DNA of 64,000 nt from Schistocerca nitens (lineage: Eukaryota > Arthropoda > Insecta > Orthoptera > Acrididae), in assembly GCF_023898315.1 (NCBI RefSeq), contig NC_064616.1, forward strand, positions 711,107,389-711,171,388, written 5' to 3'. The notes beneath the pieces were generated by a model that saw only the letters and a program-made list of their open reading frames with translations, was not told where the DNA came from and made no database searches. Numbering within the stretch: the first letter of the stretch is position 1; each line of letters starts with the position of its first letter. Both the position numbers and the translations under genes were made by a program. Below, piece after piece: positions 44,638-55,494 of this stretch.

Positions 44638-46244
44638 CCGTATAGGTACAATTTCACCAAAATAGTGTTAACGAAATTCTAAATTAGTAGGAAAATTAAG
44701 TTTTTTTATTAGAACTGCTCTCATTATTTACGTGATCTTCCCACGTTTTGCCCTTTCATACAGGAAGTAAAAAATTCTAGTAAATAAATATATACAATAC
44801 CAGCACTGTAACGGCGGAACAGGGAAAATAGTAAATGGGTTCTTGCGTTAAAGTTATAGTTATTAAGCTTCATGTTTTTATGCAAAATTTTCTCTATTTT
44901 CTAATTTCGAGTTGTTCATTATCTATGGATGAATGTTTATGAAAAGCATTATAACAGAACTCCGCTCTCTTGATATGCTCCCCTGCCCCCTCTCCACCGC
45001 CGCCGCCGATCTGCGCCTGTGCAAGTGACAAGTTCCTTCTCCAGAGTTCAGGTTCTCTATGCCTTGTTTTGACACTAAAAGAGTCTTGCAATATTTTCTG
45101 TATGTGGTACTATACCGTGGGTCAGATTCCACCTTCAACAGCATGTCTCATGTCAGAAGCATGGTACGACCATGCTAACCACTTTACTTGTATCATCATT
45201 ATCAGCAATCAACCAGCATTGCATATTATGTTCATCTACTAATTGATGGAGATAATGATTTTAGACGCCAACTCTCAAAGCACAGAATTTTCTTAGTTCT
45301 TAGCTAACGTAGGCATGCGTGCATTTTGGTTCACTATTACCGGTTTCGCTCGTCAGACGCGAGAATCACCGGATAATGGTTCTCGTGGTGACAACATGTT
45401 AACGGCTCAGGAACACCGATCGGCACCACAGGCAAACACAAGAAAGTAAATAGTAGAAATTTACAAACGAATCCTATTCTCCGTTAACGTGACTTTGTAT
45501 CCAAGGCAACTGAAGAAAAAAAAAAGGGTAGAGCAAAATAAATTATCAAAGGGTGAAAACGGAGTACAATGCTTTTAGCAAACTAAATAGAGATTTCACA
45601 GCCAAACTTCGGGAATGGAAATATGGTTCTGAATTAATGCACTGAGACAAGAACGTTTAGTTCGAAAATTGTTTAAAACGAGGAGTTGCCGAACGAGCTT
45701 GGAGTTGTAAAGTAAAAGGTAAATCTGGTCGCAATGCGAAGGTTGGTTTGAACAAATTCAGTGATTTTATTGGGTATTACCACATTGGAGGTGGCTTCTG
45801 ATTTTTCGAACGGACTGATACCGCCAGTTATTAAAAAAAGTCTACGGCTTAACGTGGACTCATGGCATTTTTCACATATGAAAGTCATTGCCAGAGTTCA
45901 AACAAGTGAGATATGACACGAAAAATCCTGAAGCTGTCACAGGATTGAACCCCAAGCATTTAGATTCGTAGGCTGACTTGATCCACGTGTACACAGAGTA
46001 ACACATGAAGAGAGAGGTGAACTAAATTAGTGGTAGATGCAGTAGAACAAACAAATGGATCATGGAAATAAATGGAGTGGAAGACGACGTCCAGCCAGGC
46101 GATTGGACGGCAGATGGTCGCGTTAAGTATTAGACATGAGAAAACATGCAATAGCAACATGGATTTGTATCGCGGCAGGCTGTGACAGATGTAGAAGACC
46201 GGAGGAGGCAGTTATTTTGCAGTGGATGTTAAATGGATAACAAT

Positions 46245-47200
46245 TACCGGTGTGCAAAACTTAAGGTCAAAAGTAATTTTCGCATGATGTGTCACTGCCA
46301 AGCAAAGTTGGACCACACATAGAACTTCTACAGTGTGTTACAGAAAAAAAAAACTCGCATTAAGATGAACAGCAATGACACTTTGAATACAAGCTAACAA
46401 TTACACGGTGATTACCGCAATTTATGGTAGTTCGCTGGAGAACACTAAAGGTAAATGGTTCAAAAAATGGCTCTGAGCACTATGGGACTCAACTGCTGAG
46501 GTCATTAGTCCCCTAGAACTTAGAACTAGTTAAACCTAACTAACCTAAGGACATCACAAACATCCATGCCCGAGGTAGGATTCGAACCTGCGACCGTAGC
46601 GGTCTTGCGGTTCCAGACTGCAGCGCCTTTAACCGCACGGCCACTTCGGCCGGCTGGTAAATGGTTCTTAAGAGCTATGTGATCACCACTGATGACAATG
46701 TTTGATCTGCAAAGTGCTTCCATGTTGGCCGCAAGGTTCGCAAAAGTACTTTTTGTGCTAGGGTGTTCCTTTCCTCCACCAGTGCGGTTGGTATTTGCTA
46801 GTCGGTCGCTGGTGCATGTGGACATGCAGCAATATGTCTCCCTAACTGTATAGGGTTAAGTCGGGGAAACGGGCAGGACAGTCCATTCGCCGAATATCCC
46901 CTCTTTTCAAGAGGTGCTAAACTTGTACCGTTCGATGCAGTCACAGCATTGACATCCACAAAAATGAAGTTAGGGCCGAGTACATCTCTGAAAAGACGCA
47001 CATGTGGTCGGAGTGCAGTGACACAATGACGTTGATCGGTGAATGTACCGTGTTGAAAGATCTAGATGTCAGTACGCCCATGCAACATCATGCCTCCCCG
47101 CACCTTTGCACCTGGACACCAAAACGATCATCATCAACATTGTCACGGCGAGACGTAGGAACTTTCACGTAATACACCTAATAACACCGTCGAACATAAT
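46245..47200 (-). mobile_element. Tc1-like transposon split by a SINE
   Basis: Second copy of the family at 20247-22600. 3' end near 46245 (taccggtgtgcaaaacttaa, compared with tacactggcctgcaaaatta at 20245). Minus-strand coding: TFTDQRHCVTALRPHVRLFR near 46965-47035, GPNFIFVDVNAV, a run corresponding to DIRRMDWPARSPDLNPI in broken frames (GYSANGLSCPFPRLNPIQ), ALVEERNTLAQ and MEALCRSNIV. No right-hand terminal repeat found. Confidence 0.75.
46462..46665 (-). mobile_element. tRNA-derived SINE, main family, copy 7
   Basis: Minus strand, perfect 12 bp duplication ggtaaatggttc at 46450-46461 and 46666-46677. Near twin of copy 2 at 4461-4653. Confidence 0.96.
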
Positions 47201-47239
47201 CGTTTTGGTCCTTTTCTCATTAAGTTTTTAACCTATTGA

Positions 47240-47470
47240 CGTAGCACAGCAGTTAGCGCAGTGGACTCGGATTCGTAGTTAAGGCGATTCAAATCCCCTT
47301 CTGGTCATACAGATTTGGTTTTTCCGTGGTTTCGCCAAATCGCTTAAGGAATATGGTAGGTTAGTTCTTTTCAAAAGGACAGGACCTATTTTCTTCCCTC
47401 CCGTCTTCCAATCGGAGCTTGTGCATGGTGTGCAATCACCTCGTCGGACGGAATGCTAAACCCTAAAGTT
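47240..47470 (+). repeat. tRNA-derived SINE, second family
   Basis: A-box-like agcacagcagttagcgcagt at 47248, B box ggcgattcaaatcccc at 47283, then ttggtttttccgtggtttcg, cgcttaaggaat, cttttcaaaaggacagg and gcttgtgcatggtg. It is followed by (actc)n, a common fate of SINE tails. Confidence 0.75.
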
Positions 47471-47475
47471 CATTC

Positions 47476-47567
47476 GTCACTCACTCACTCACTCACTCAC
47501 TCACTTCTTCATTCATTCGTTATTAAGATTCGCTCACCCACTCATTCATTCATTCATTCATTCATTC
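47476..47567. repeat. (ACTC)n and (ATTC)n microsatellites
   Basis: (actc)n at 47476-47505 and (attc)n at 47541-47567, separated by a diverged stretch of the same composition. Confidence 0.93.
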
Positions 47568-47609
47568 GTTATTATGATTATTGTCCATCACTTCACGTTG
47601 CAAGTAATA

Positions 47610-47814
47610 GGCCGCAGCTCGTGGTCGTGCGGTAGCGTTCTCGCTTCCCGCCCCCCGGGTTCCCGGGTTCGATTCCCGGTGGGGTCAGGGATTTTCTCTG
47701 CCTCGTGGTGACTGGGTGTTGTGTGCTGTCCTTAGGTTAGTTAGGTTTAAGTAGTTCTAAGTTCCAGGGGACTGATGACCATAGATGTTAAGTCCCATAG
47801 TGCTCAGAGCCATT
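47610..47814 (+). mobile_element. chimeric SINE: different tRNA head, main-family tail
   Basis: The 3' half (ccttaggttagttaggttta, ggggactgatgacc, gctcagagccatttt) is the main SINE family. The 5' half is a different tRNA-like sequence: cagctcgtggtcgtgcggta, then cccgggttcgattcccggtg and gtcagggattttctctgcc, which resembles the head of the SINE type at 38540-38775. Perfect 12 bp duplication ttgcaagtaata at 47598-47609 and 47815-47826 shows head and tail moved as one unit. Confidence 0.93.
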
Positions 47815-47898
47815 TTGCAAGTAATACTAAACATAAAACTTTGAAGACCTCGTTCCTATAACTCACTCCAGAGACAGCAGTAGATGGATAAACTTCTA

Positions 47899-47931
47899 CG
47901 CGCGCGCGCGCGTGTGCGTGTGTGTGTGTGG
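47899..47931. repeat. (CG)n(TG)n microsatellite
   Basis: gcgcgcgcgcgcg followed by tgtgcgtgtgtgtgtgtg. Confidence 0.92.
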
Positions 47932-48084
47932 AGGGGGAGTGGGCGGGAGGGGATCATGTTTTCCGACCGGCCAGTCGTAATCAACCGAAGGAGGACACCG
48001 TTAGGTACAGCCTGCTCGGCCTTTATTCTTGTAAGCGCATGCAGCTGCTCCCAGCTTCCTGTTGTAGAATACCACAGTAAGCTC

Positions 48085-48240
48085 CGGTGGTGTAGTAATG
48101 CTCGCCGAGAGAAATGACACAGCTCTAAGGCGCTGCCCTTTCTGCAGTTGGATTCTGGATCGATTCTCGATAGGCCACCCGCATTTAGCTTTCCCGTGCT
48201 TATACTGAGTAACTCAAGGAATTACTCCTTTAACAGAGGC
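48085..48240 (+). repeat. worn SINE of the second family
   Basis: B-box-like ggatcgattctcgatagg at about 48150, followed by tagctttcccgtgcttatac and aactcaaggaattactcctt, which align in order with the second SINE family's body. Strongly diverged. Confidence 0.45.
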
Positions 48241-48503
48241 GACCACCAATGGATGATACGAAAATAGCATTCCACTGGTGATTTAATGGACACGGGACTT
48301 GGCATAACGCGCGCCTATCGAGCGGGGTCAATGCTCGCACCTGACACACACATAGCAGAAACACCAGCACAAATAGAGGAAGGTGTTAATTCATAGCACA
48401 GTTATCTGGCGTAATAATTTCCAACACCTCGAGTGAAACACTTCCAAGCGAACTTAACGACAACAATAAAGGGTAACTACATATCGAAAATACTCTTTGC
48501 AAC

Positions 48504-48511
<8 letters not shown>

Positions 48512-48569
<58 letters not shown>

Positions 48570-48598
48570 CCCCCCTCCCTCCCTCCCTCCCTCCCTCC
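48512..48598. repeat. (CT)28 with poly-C and (CCCT)n
   Basis: CT dinucleotide 48512-48567, then C9 and ccct units to 48598. Confidence 0.96.
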
Positions 48599-50780
48599 TA
48601 ATTTGCTACTGGAACCTTATAATTCCATACGCTTCTTACTGCAATTCAATACCAGCTTTGCGCACAACACATAATCTCGTTTATTGCCTCGAATTATTAC
48701 CTAGGAGATTTAAGCGACGTTATGGGCTCCACAGCACCACTGTTACGACAGTATGCTATCGGATTCTTTCTCCCTTTTATGAGCATTACCTTGCGTTTAT
48801 CTACACTTAACGAGTGGAAAGTTTGTCCAAGTCTTTCTGCACTTACTCTAGATCATATAGCCACAGTCCTTTTCTCTATACACGTAAAGGTCGTACGCCA
48901 AGAATCTGAAGCTGCCGCTTGACCCTGTCAGATAATTCTTTTATGTATTACGCATCCCTGGTACACACCCAGTGTTAACTTGGCTCCCGTTGTACACTTG
49001 CCGATCATTGTAACACACTGGTCTCTAGTAGTAAAACAAGAAGAAGAGAATGTATTCCAATCAAAGTGCATATATATCAATACAGTGTAAAGAGCCTTTC
49101 AGAAATATGGGAAGACTTACTACATTTATACACCGGTTTCTACTATTTACAAGACAACGGATTTGGAAAAAAAAGCGAGCTGCTTTTCAGTTATTTTTTT
49201 CGTAAACTCATGCTGATCTTTGCCTCCACAACCGCAACTGTGTTAGAAATCGGAATATGCTCGCGGAGCTTACAGCTGATTCGAGTTACCTTTATTGTGC
49301 AGTAATCCTTTTTTTATGCGCTTTTTGTGGACTAGAGTGACCTATTCTGTTTTCCGGACACGCGAGACTGCTGCTGCTGCTGCTGCTGCTGACGTATGAT
49401 CGGAGTACTTTCGTGTTGTCGTATTTAAGGTATCTGTGAATAACCCTATGACAGACTTGTATGAATGTGACTGCTGGGAGAGACACCCACCACCACCGGT
49501 TACTTTTGTCTATGTAAGTTAGCAGTCGCATATATTTTGAACGTGGAAAGACCTACGTTTCTGTTTTTTGTGTAAAGACTCCACTTCAAGGGAACCTATG
49601 TACCTGATAAACGTGACACGGTATTTCCCTGCTGTCGATCTACTATCATCCATTCTCCGTGTGGGGATTGGGGTCAGCTCTGTCACAGCCAGAGAACTGC
49701 TTCTGGACCGGATCAGATTCATTGCACCATGCTCAGTCATCTGTACCCTGGAGGCAAAGGCAAGCTCCTATCTCGTCTCGGTGAGATGTAAGATCTGCTT
49801 TGATGGACAGTACCCAGCCACTTAGTAGGAGGCAGTATTAATTCCACTATGTAAACCTGGCAATGATCGTACCAACCCCTAACAGTTAACGGACTGCGGC
49901 CCTTACAAGCCTCGGGTGGCTCCTAGTTTCCCCTAGGTCACCTATGACGCTCCCAATACGGTTTCATGCACTACTATTCTGCCCTTGGCAACTTAATTCT
50001 CCTAGTACAAGCATTTTTTTTGTTTCATTGTGTACCATCGGTGTCGTATTGACTCTAGGTAGTTTACACGGGATATATTGGCAGTATATTACTTATTTTA
50101 ATGAATTGGGATAAAAATATACATTACTGAATTGAAAATAGGAAAGCTATAACTATTTCAAGATAAAAGGTCAGAGACAACAGCCAAACACCCCTACTTT
50201 AAATCAAAGCAATTCTGAATGTTGTTTACATGCAAAATAAAAATGTCTTGTGCTCTTGGCCGGATAGTTTCTGTCCACGGAACATTCTCTTAGGGAACAC
50301 CGTCCTCGTTTGCCCCCCCCCCCCCACCCCACCCCCTCCGCCCAAATCTTTGGACTTTCCTGCAGCAGCAGGAGGAGGAGGAGGAGATGGAGGAGACGAG
50401 GAGACGAGGAACTTCCCTGCGCTGATATCTGTTTTTCTGTGTTAGAGATTTCCACAGTTTATGAAGAAATTTTCTTCTTTTTTAGTTAGTTTTTTTCTTA
50501 CAACCAGGATATAAGTTCAGCCAAATCATTGAGGACACGAGTGTCCAAAATATTATAAAACATGACCATGAGCCATTTTCTTGTCATACGTTTTATAGTG
50601 CAGGTACTTACTAATTTTCAATTGTGTCTACACCCAACTTAGTTGCAGGATTGTAATTGGTTTCGTTACTTCACCTTCACGTACTTCCTCTTCGAAATGC
50701 ACAGTACTCAATAATGTCTCTACCATACCCTTTTTTGGACAACAGGCGAGTATTGTAGCTGATTTTTGCAGTACGAAGAG
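48599..50780. other. unassigned, small simple repeats
   Basis: No recognisable gene. (gct)n at 49368-49391, C-run at 50313-50328 and (gga)n at 50369-50406. An 85-codon plus frame at 49568-49825 is not similar to anything I know. Confidence 0.4.
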
Positions 50781-50980
50781 TGGTCAGCTGTTGTGGCCGA
50801 GGGGTTCTAGGCGCTTCATTGCGGAACCGCGCTGCTGCTACGATCGCAGCTTCGAATCCTGCCTCGGGCATGGATGTGTGTGATGTCCTTAAGTTAGTTA
50901 GGTTTAATTAGTCTTAAGTCTAGGGAACTGATGACCTCAGATGTTAAGTCCAATAGTGCTTAGAGCCATTTGAACCATTC
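50781..50980 (+). mobile_element. tRNA-derived SINE, copy 8
   Basis: Older copy with scattered changes (B box cagcttcgaatcc). Duplication tgcagtacgaagag (50767-50780) versus tgcaataagaagag (50981-50994), 14 bp with two mismatches. Confidence 0.9.
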
Positions 50981-51325
50981 TGCAATAAGAAGAGACTTTG
51001 AAGTTACAGTTCTTAATCTCGATGCGCCAAATTATGCAGGTAGTTGAGACAAGTTTTTCTCATTGTTCAAAGGACGGTAGCCTGTTTTCGTTCTAGTGCC
51101 TCGGCCAACTCAAATCTTGCGAAGAAATTATCTGTTGTCACACTTCTGCCATCCTGGGTAAATTTTCTGTCCGTTCAGTCACAATGCTTTTTCCCTCATT
51201 TGCTTCTCCAGGCTAGTCTTTGCCCTTTCCTGTGTGCACATGAATGTTTGTGATATAGTAATTAGTCACTAACGGTGACAGTGTCTGTGTTTATACGGCA
51301 ACTGCTTCTTTTACAGTACAATGTC

Positions 51326-51430
51326 CTTCAAGCGGGAAATCCGTGTTCGAGTCCTGGTTCGACACAAATTTTCATTTGTCACAAGCAGCCGATGCTTATA
51401 CATATTCACAAAAATGTGAATTCGTTTCAC
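51326..51430 (+). repeat. possible fourth tRNA-like SINE remnant
   Basis: aatccgtgttcgagtcctgg has a good B box and is followed by ttcgacacaaattttcattt, a junction I associate with another insect SINE type. The A-box side is not clear. Confidence 0.4.
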
Positions 51431-51595
51431 ACACAGCCCATATCTTAATACCATACTTTCCGGGTTTTGAGGTGATATACTATCGAGGAGGACACCTGCC
51501 CCTGCCCCTAAAAATACCAGTTATTCATCAACTGTAATATTCTGCTGTGGTCCGTACGCATCATGTAATTTCTATCCGCTGTTCAAATATATCCC

Positions 51596-52320
51596 TTATA
51601 AATGCCAATTTACAGTACTAATATTATGTCGCCGCTGATGTGCCTTATGGAATTGAATACAGCGTGATATTTCTGTAAAACGGTTCCTACCCGTAGAACT
51701 ATTGAAGGTAGGTGGACCATGCTCTTTTTTCCATAAATTCACTATGCCCTCATTGTGACCCTTGTAAACTCTTGCAAGTATAATCAGGCCAAGAAAGCAC
51801 TCAAATTCTTCTCTGTCAAGAGCTATCCATTTGTTCCCGGAAGTAATGTCACCTTCTCTGTTCGTCCACTTCAAAATATTCTGGAAATTGCTGGGCTTCA
51901 TAAATAATTTAAAAGCTGACTGCACAGTATTTACATTCCTTACAGATTGCCGTGTTGGACCTGGAACCAACTTCAGTATGTTTCGTGCTGGGTGCCTCCC
52001 ATGTAATCTAACTGGATTTTCCACCATGTTCCTTTTCCATTTCTGGATCTGAAAACAACGAGATTACTATTTTACATATTATTATTATTATTATTATTGT
52101 TATTATTATTATTAATAGTAGTAGTATTTCTGATGTTATGTCATCAACTTCAGGAACAGTTTCCAAACCTTCAACATCATCATATTCAACTGATGAACTG
52201 TCTTCAGAGAAAATAGCATCAACCATTCATCGCCATCAGACCATATTACACCTAATTCCTCTCCTTCATACAAAATTGCTTGCATTTCAGAAGTACTCAA
52301 ACATTTTCCATTCATAACGT
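51596..52320 (-). pseudogene. piggyBac-like transposase N-terminal part
   Basis: Minus-strand pieces: near 52240-52320 MNGKCLSTSEMQAILYEGEE and near 52140-52220 SEDSSSVEYDDVEGLE (the acidic N-terminus of piggyBac-type transposases), then the main open block 52027-51596 (143 codons) with VRLHGRHPARNILKLVPGPT, FKLFMKPSNFQNILKWTNRE, REEFECFLGLIILARVYKGH and STGRNRFTEISRCIQFH. The order (short basic stretch, FxxF..il..TN, W..L...E...flGl, L..RNRF..I.r.lhF) is that of piggyBac/DDE_Tnp_1_7. The catalytic Asp half is absent to the left of 51596. An (ATT)n has expanded between the pieces. Confidence 0.75.
52077..52114. repeat. (ATT)n microsatellite
   Basis: att/tta repeats with one interruption, inside the piggyBac-like remnant. 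Confidence 0.95.
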
Positions 52321-52599
52321 AATACTGCGACACGCTTAGGCAATACACTATCAGCTGCTGAGGCAATACACAACAGCAGCTGAGGCAAGAGACTCTTAAC
52401 AATAGGAACAAAATAAGTGGGAAATGTTACTTTGATATTTGCAGGTATTTCGTATAAAGGCTTTTCAACTTAACAGTCGTCACTCTATTTTCATAAAGTT
52501 ACATTCAAGAAACTAGAAAACAATTTACATTGGTGTCATATTGACCCCAGTGATACTAAGAAGGTTAATTCTACAGGAGACAGCGAGACATAAGTCTTT

Positions 52600-55300
52600 C
52601 TTGCGCCTAAACCATTTCATCGGTGGGTTTTTTGACACTGACAAGGCTTACGACACCACATGGATGTGCACCATCCTTCACCAATCTCATGAACTGGAAC
52701 TATGTGATCGTCTGCCGCTTTTCATTCAATGCTTCCTCGTGGACAGGTGGTCTCGCTATTGCATTGATGATACCATGTCTTACTGTTGTGTTCAGGAGAA
52801 TGGTGTCCCCAAGGCAGTGCACCCAGTGACATGCTGTTTGTATTCACTATCAATGGCATCTCCTCAGCAGTCAGAAGCCGTCTTAAAGGATCTTCGTTTG
52901 CGAATCTTCTATTCCGCCTCACATCTTAACGAAGTCACAGAGGCAACTACAGCTATGAGGAGGTGGGGATTCTGGGCTAATAAAACTGGTTTCAGATACT
53001 CGGTAGAAGAGATCACTTGTATCAGTTTTAATTGTGCTTGTCGAAGTTTTAACCAACCATAGCTCACGACTGGGACAATATTTTAGATCATAAGGATAAT
53101 GTGCGCTTTTTGTGCCTACTACGATGGTTGGAACTTCAATAGTGGCATCTATTTATTTACAGCTGGTACAAAATAGATACGTGTTTCAAAGTTTTACTTA
53201 CCTTCAAAGTAGTCAGCAGCATTGTGTATAACCCATTGCCAGCGATGTGGAAGTCGTAGGATACTCTTAGCAGTGCCAGTTGTGTTGACAGTTTGAGAGG
53301 CGCGGACGATTGCCCGACAAATTTGTAGCAGTTCTGAAGCGAATGCCGTGAAGTGAAGTGTTTCCTTCAGTTTAGAAATCGAGTTGAACCTACGAGGGCT
53401 TAAGTCAGGGGAGTGCAGTAGGTGGTATAGCACTTAGCAGCTCCATCAGTCAAACAAATCAGTAACGGCTTGCACTGTACATGCTTGAGCATTGTCCTGC
53501 AAAATGATGGTCAGATCCTGCAGAAAGTGTCATCACTTCTGTCTCTAAGCTGGTCGTAGGTTGTGTTCCAGAAACGAGCAGCATAGAGACTGAAGTGATG
53601 ACACTATCTGCAGGACCTGACCATCATTTTGCAGGACAATGCTCAAGCACGTACAGTGCAAGCTGTTACTGATTTGTTTGACTGATGGGGCTGCTAAATG
53701 CTATACCACCTACTACACTCCGCTGACTTAAGCCCTCGTAAGTTCAACTCGATTTCTAAACTGAAGGAAACACTTCACGGCATTCACTTCAGTTGTTGTT
53801 GTTGTCGTTGTTGCACTTCAGAACTGCTACAAATTCGTCGGCCAATAGACCGCGCCACTGGAACTGTCAACACAACTGGCACTCAATTCTGGTGACTACT
53901 TTGAAGGTCAGTAAAACTGTGAAACACGTATCTCTTTTGTACGAGCTGTAAATAAATAGTTGCCACTATTAAAGTTCAAACCCTTGTATTTGACTCTAAA
54001 TTAAGCTGGCTCGCACACCTGAAAGAACTGCGAACAAAGGGTATCGAATCATTGAATATTTTTAAATAGCGCAGAAAGGCGTATGGAGCGGACAGGTCCA
54101 GCAGCTTTATAGGCCATTTTTCAGGTCACGATTGGATTACAGCAGCGTGGTTAATGGAGTACTTCCTACCCCAAGGTGTCAGACCAAGAGGGCAGTCAGG
54201 TATCGATCGGAGCCTATCGGACCAGACCAGTTCAGAGTATGTGTGCAGAGGGTGATGAACCACCACTCGGAATTCGGTAGCGCCTCCTTTTGGGTCGAAT
54301 ATCTTAGCGTAGCCTTCGTCATGGGAATTTAGTGCGGCGGTCCACCCCAACTTTGAGCGGCTATTGCGAAGTCGTCACCGTGCAACCAAGCAGTGGCACC
54401 TACTGCCTCATGGATCTGCATATATCTGACCTCCGAATACGCAGCCGGGGATGAAATGAATTGCCGCCTTAGCGTCTTCAATGAGCTAAAGTGATCTTCA
54501 GTTTAACACGTACAAGAAACGCTTTCACGTCTCCTATTTTCTTCAGTTTTAAGTATGTACCATCGTTATTTCGTTGTTTATATGGATGGATCCTAACAAG
54601 CGTGTGCCCTCGGTTGTTGATTTGTTTTGCGTGATAGGGGATTTCCAAATACGCATACCAGTACGATATACACAAATTTCGTTCAGTGAACTACAAACGA
54701 TCCACCAAATTTATCCAGTAGACACTTTGATGCAAATTTTCCAGGACACTTTATAATAGTTCCAAGACCGAGGCAAGGAGGTGATCTTCAGCTGGGTACT
54801 TGGACATGTGGGGATACAGTTAAACAACTCAGGCGATAAAGCAGCGTGTGGGAATGGTGGTGTAGGTCAATGTGCCGTCCCCTTGCATGCCGTCATCCCA
54901 TTGTCTGACAAAAGAATCGTGCGTCATTGAGTAACCGGAACAAACTGCGGTCAGTCAAATAGACCACGCATGCATGGCGGACTTAATGCCAACCACACAG
55001 ATGGAACTAAGTGCTGGTCTCCAGACTGCGCATGGGACATTGCCCACTAACGCACGGTTTCCTCCTCCGACGGGAGGATTGATCACTCTGTGAAATTTGT
55101 GGTGTTCCAATTTCGGTTCAGCATGTTTCAGCTACGTGAGTCTTGTATACTGACACAATGGCAATCCTGCGTTTGGCTTGCGATCTGTCCACGATCCTCG
55201 CCGACATCGACGCAAGTGTTAACACGGGTTTTGGAATTTTGTGAACTGTCTGGTCTCAACCCTAAGGTGTTTGGGCGGGGAGGTCAACGTGCTCTGAATG
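52600..55300 (+). pseudogene. Jockey-type LINE RT and C-terminal region, split by mariner
   Basis: Before the mariner: GFFDTDKAYDTTWMCTILHQ (RT motif with FLDIEKAYD type Asp), RLPLFIQCFLVDRW, QENGVPKAVHPVTC (GVPQGS degenerate) and SHLNEVTEATTAM with WANKTGFRYSVE at 52600-53060; the catalytic FADD block is deleted. After it (53987 on): FDSKLSWLAHLKELRTKGIE near 53990-54045, then a decayed RNase-H-like part (YMDGS/T-type near 54575, FSWVLGHVGIQLNNS near 54790-54830) and a zinc-knuckle-like SLCEICGVPISVQHV near 55080-55130. Removing the mariner with one TA restores the frame across the junction (LCL then FDSKL). Confidence 0.8.
53122..53986. mobile_element. fold-back mariner derivative
   Basis: 865 bp flanked by TA at 53120-53121 and 53987-53988. 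The left half (53122-53530) encodes a mariner transposase C-terminus on the minus strand: SPDLSPRRFNSISKLKETLH, LLQICRAIVRASQTVNTTGT, LPHRWQWVIHNAADYFEGK. The right half (53560-53986) repeats the same region on the plus strand (LSPRKFNSISKLKETLHGIH, LLQIRRPIDRATGTVNTTGT). The two meet head-to-head near 53545, so the element is one large hairpin of two 3' ends with no 5' half. Confidence 0.93.
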
Positions 55301-55408
55301 GGTAGCTTACCTAGGCAGTTTTAGTACCTTGTCACTGAATTTTCAGCATAATAGTTTAGTGTATTATGATCGCTGTTGCCTATAATGCATTTTAAGCAAC
55401 TCGGCATG

Positions 55409-55494
55409 TAGTGGTGGTGGTGGTGGTGGTGGTGGTGGTGGTGGTGGTGGTCGTCGCCGCCGCCGCCGCAGCCGCCGCCGCCGCCGCCGCCGCC
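55409..55494. repeat. compound (GTG)n(GCC)n microsatellite
   Basis: gtg units 55410-55450 pass through gtcgtc into gcc units 55455-55494. Confidence 0.97.

Larger units (their letters stand above)
41415..46244. other. unassigned 4.8 kb with simple repeats
   Basis: No transposase, RT or host protein recognised. Short cgaaatgtgg-type (42835-42905) and accggtttcgctcg-type (45335-45400) stretches resemble terminal repeats of Penelope-like elements, too weak to call. Contains the (GA)n at 43870-43919 and a pyrimidine tract at 44583-44637. The 137-codon minus frame at 43718-44131 is driven by the (GA)n. Confidence 0.4.

Noticed and set aside
47476..47567. Regularly spaced short repeats that could suggest a CRISPR array
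   Set aside because: Simple tetranucleotide microsatellites in an animal genome; no repeat-spacer structure.
48433..48810. 125-codon plus frame with Ser-Leu repeats
   Set aside because: Translation of (CT)28; no support for a gene.
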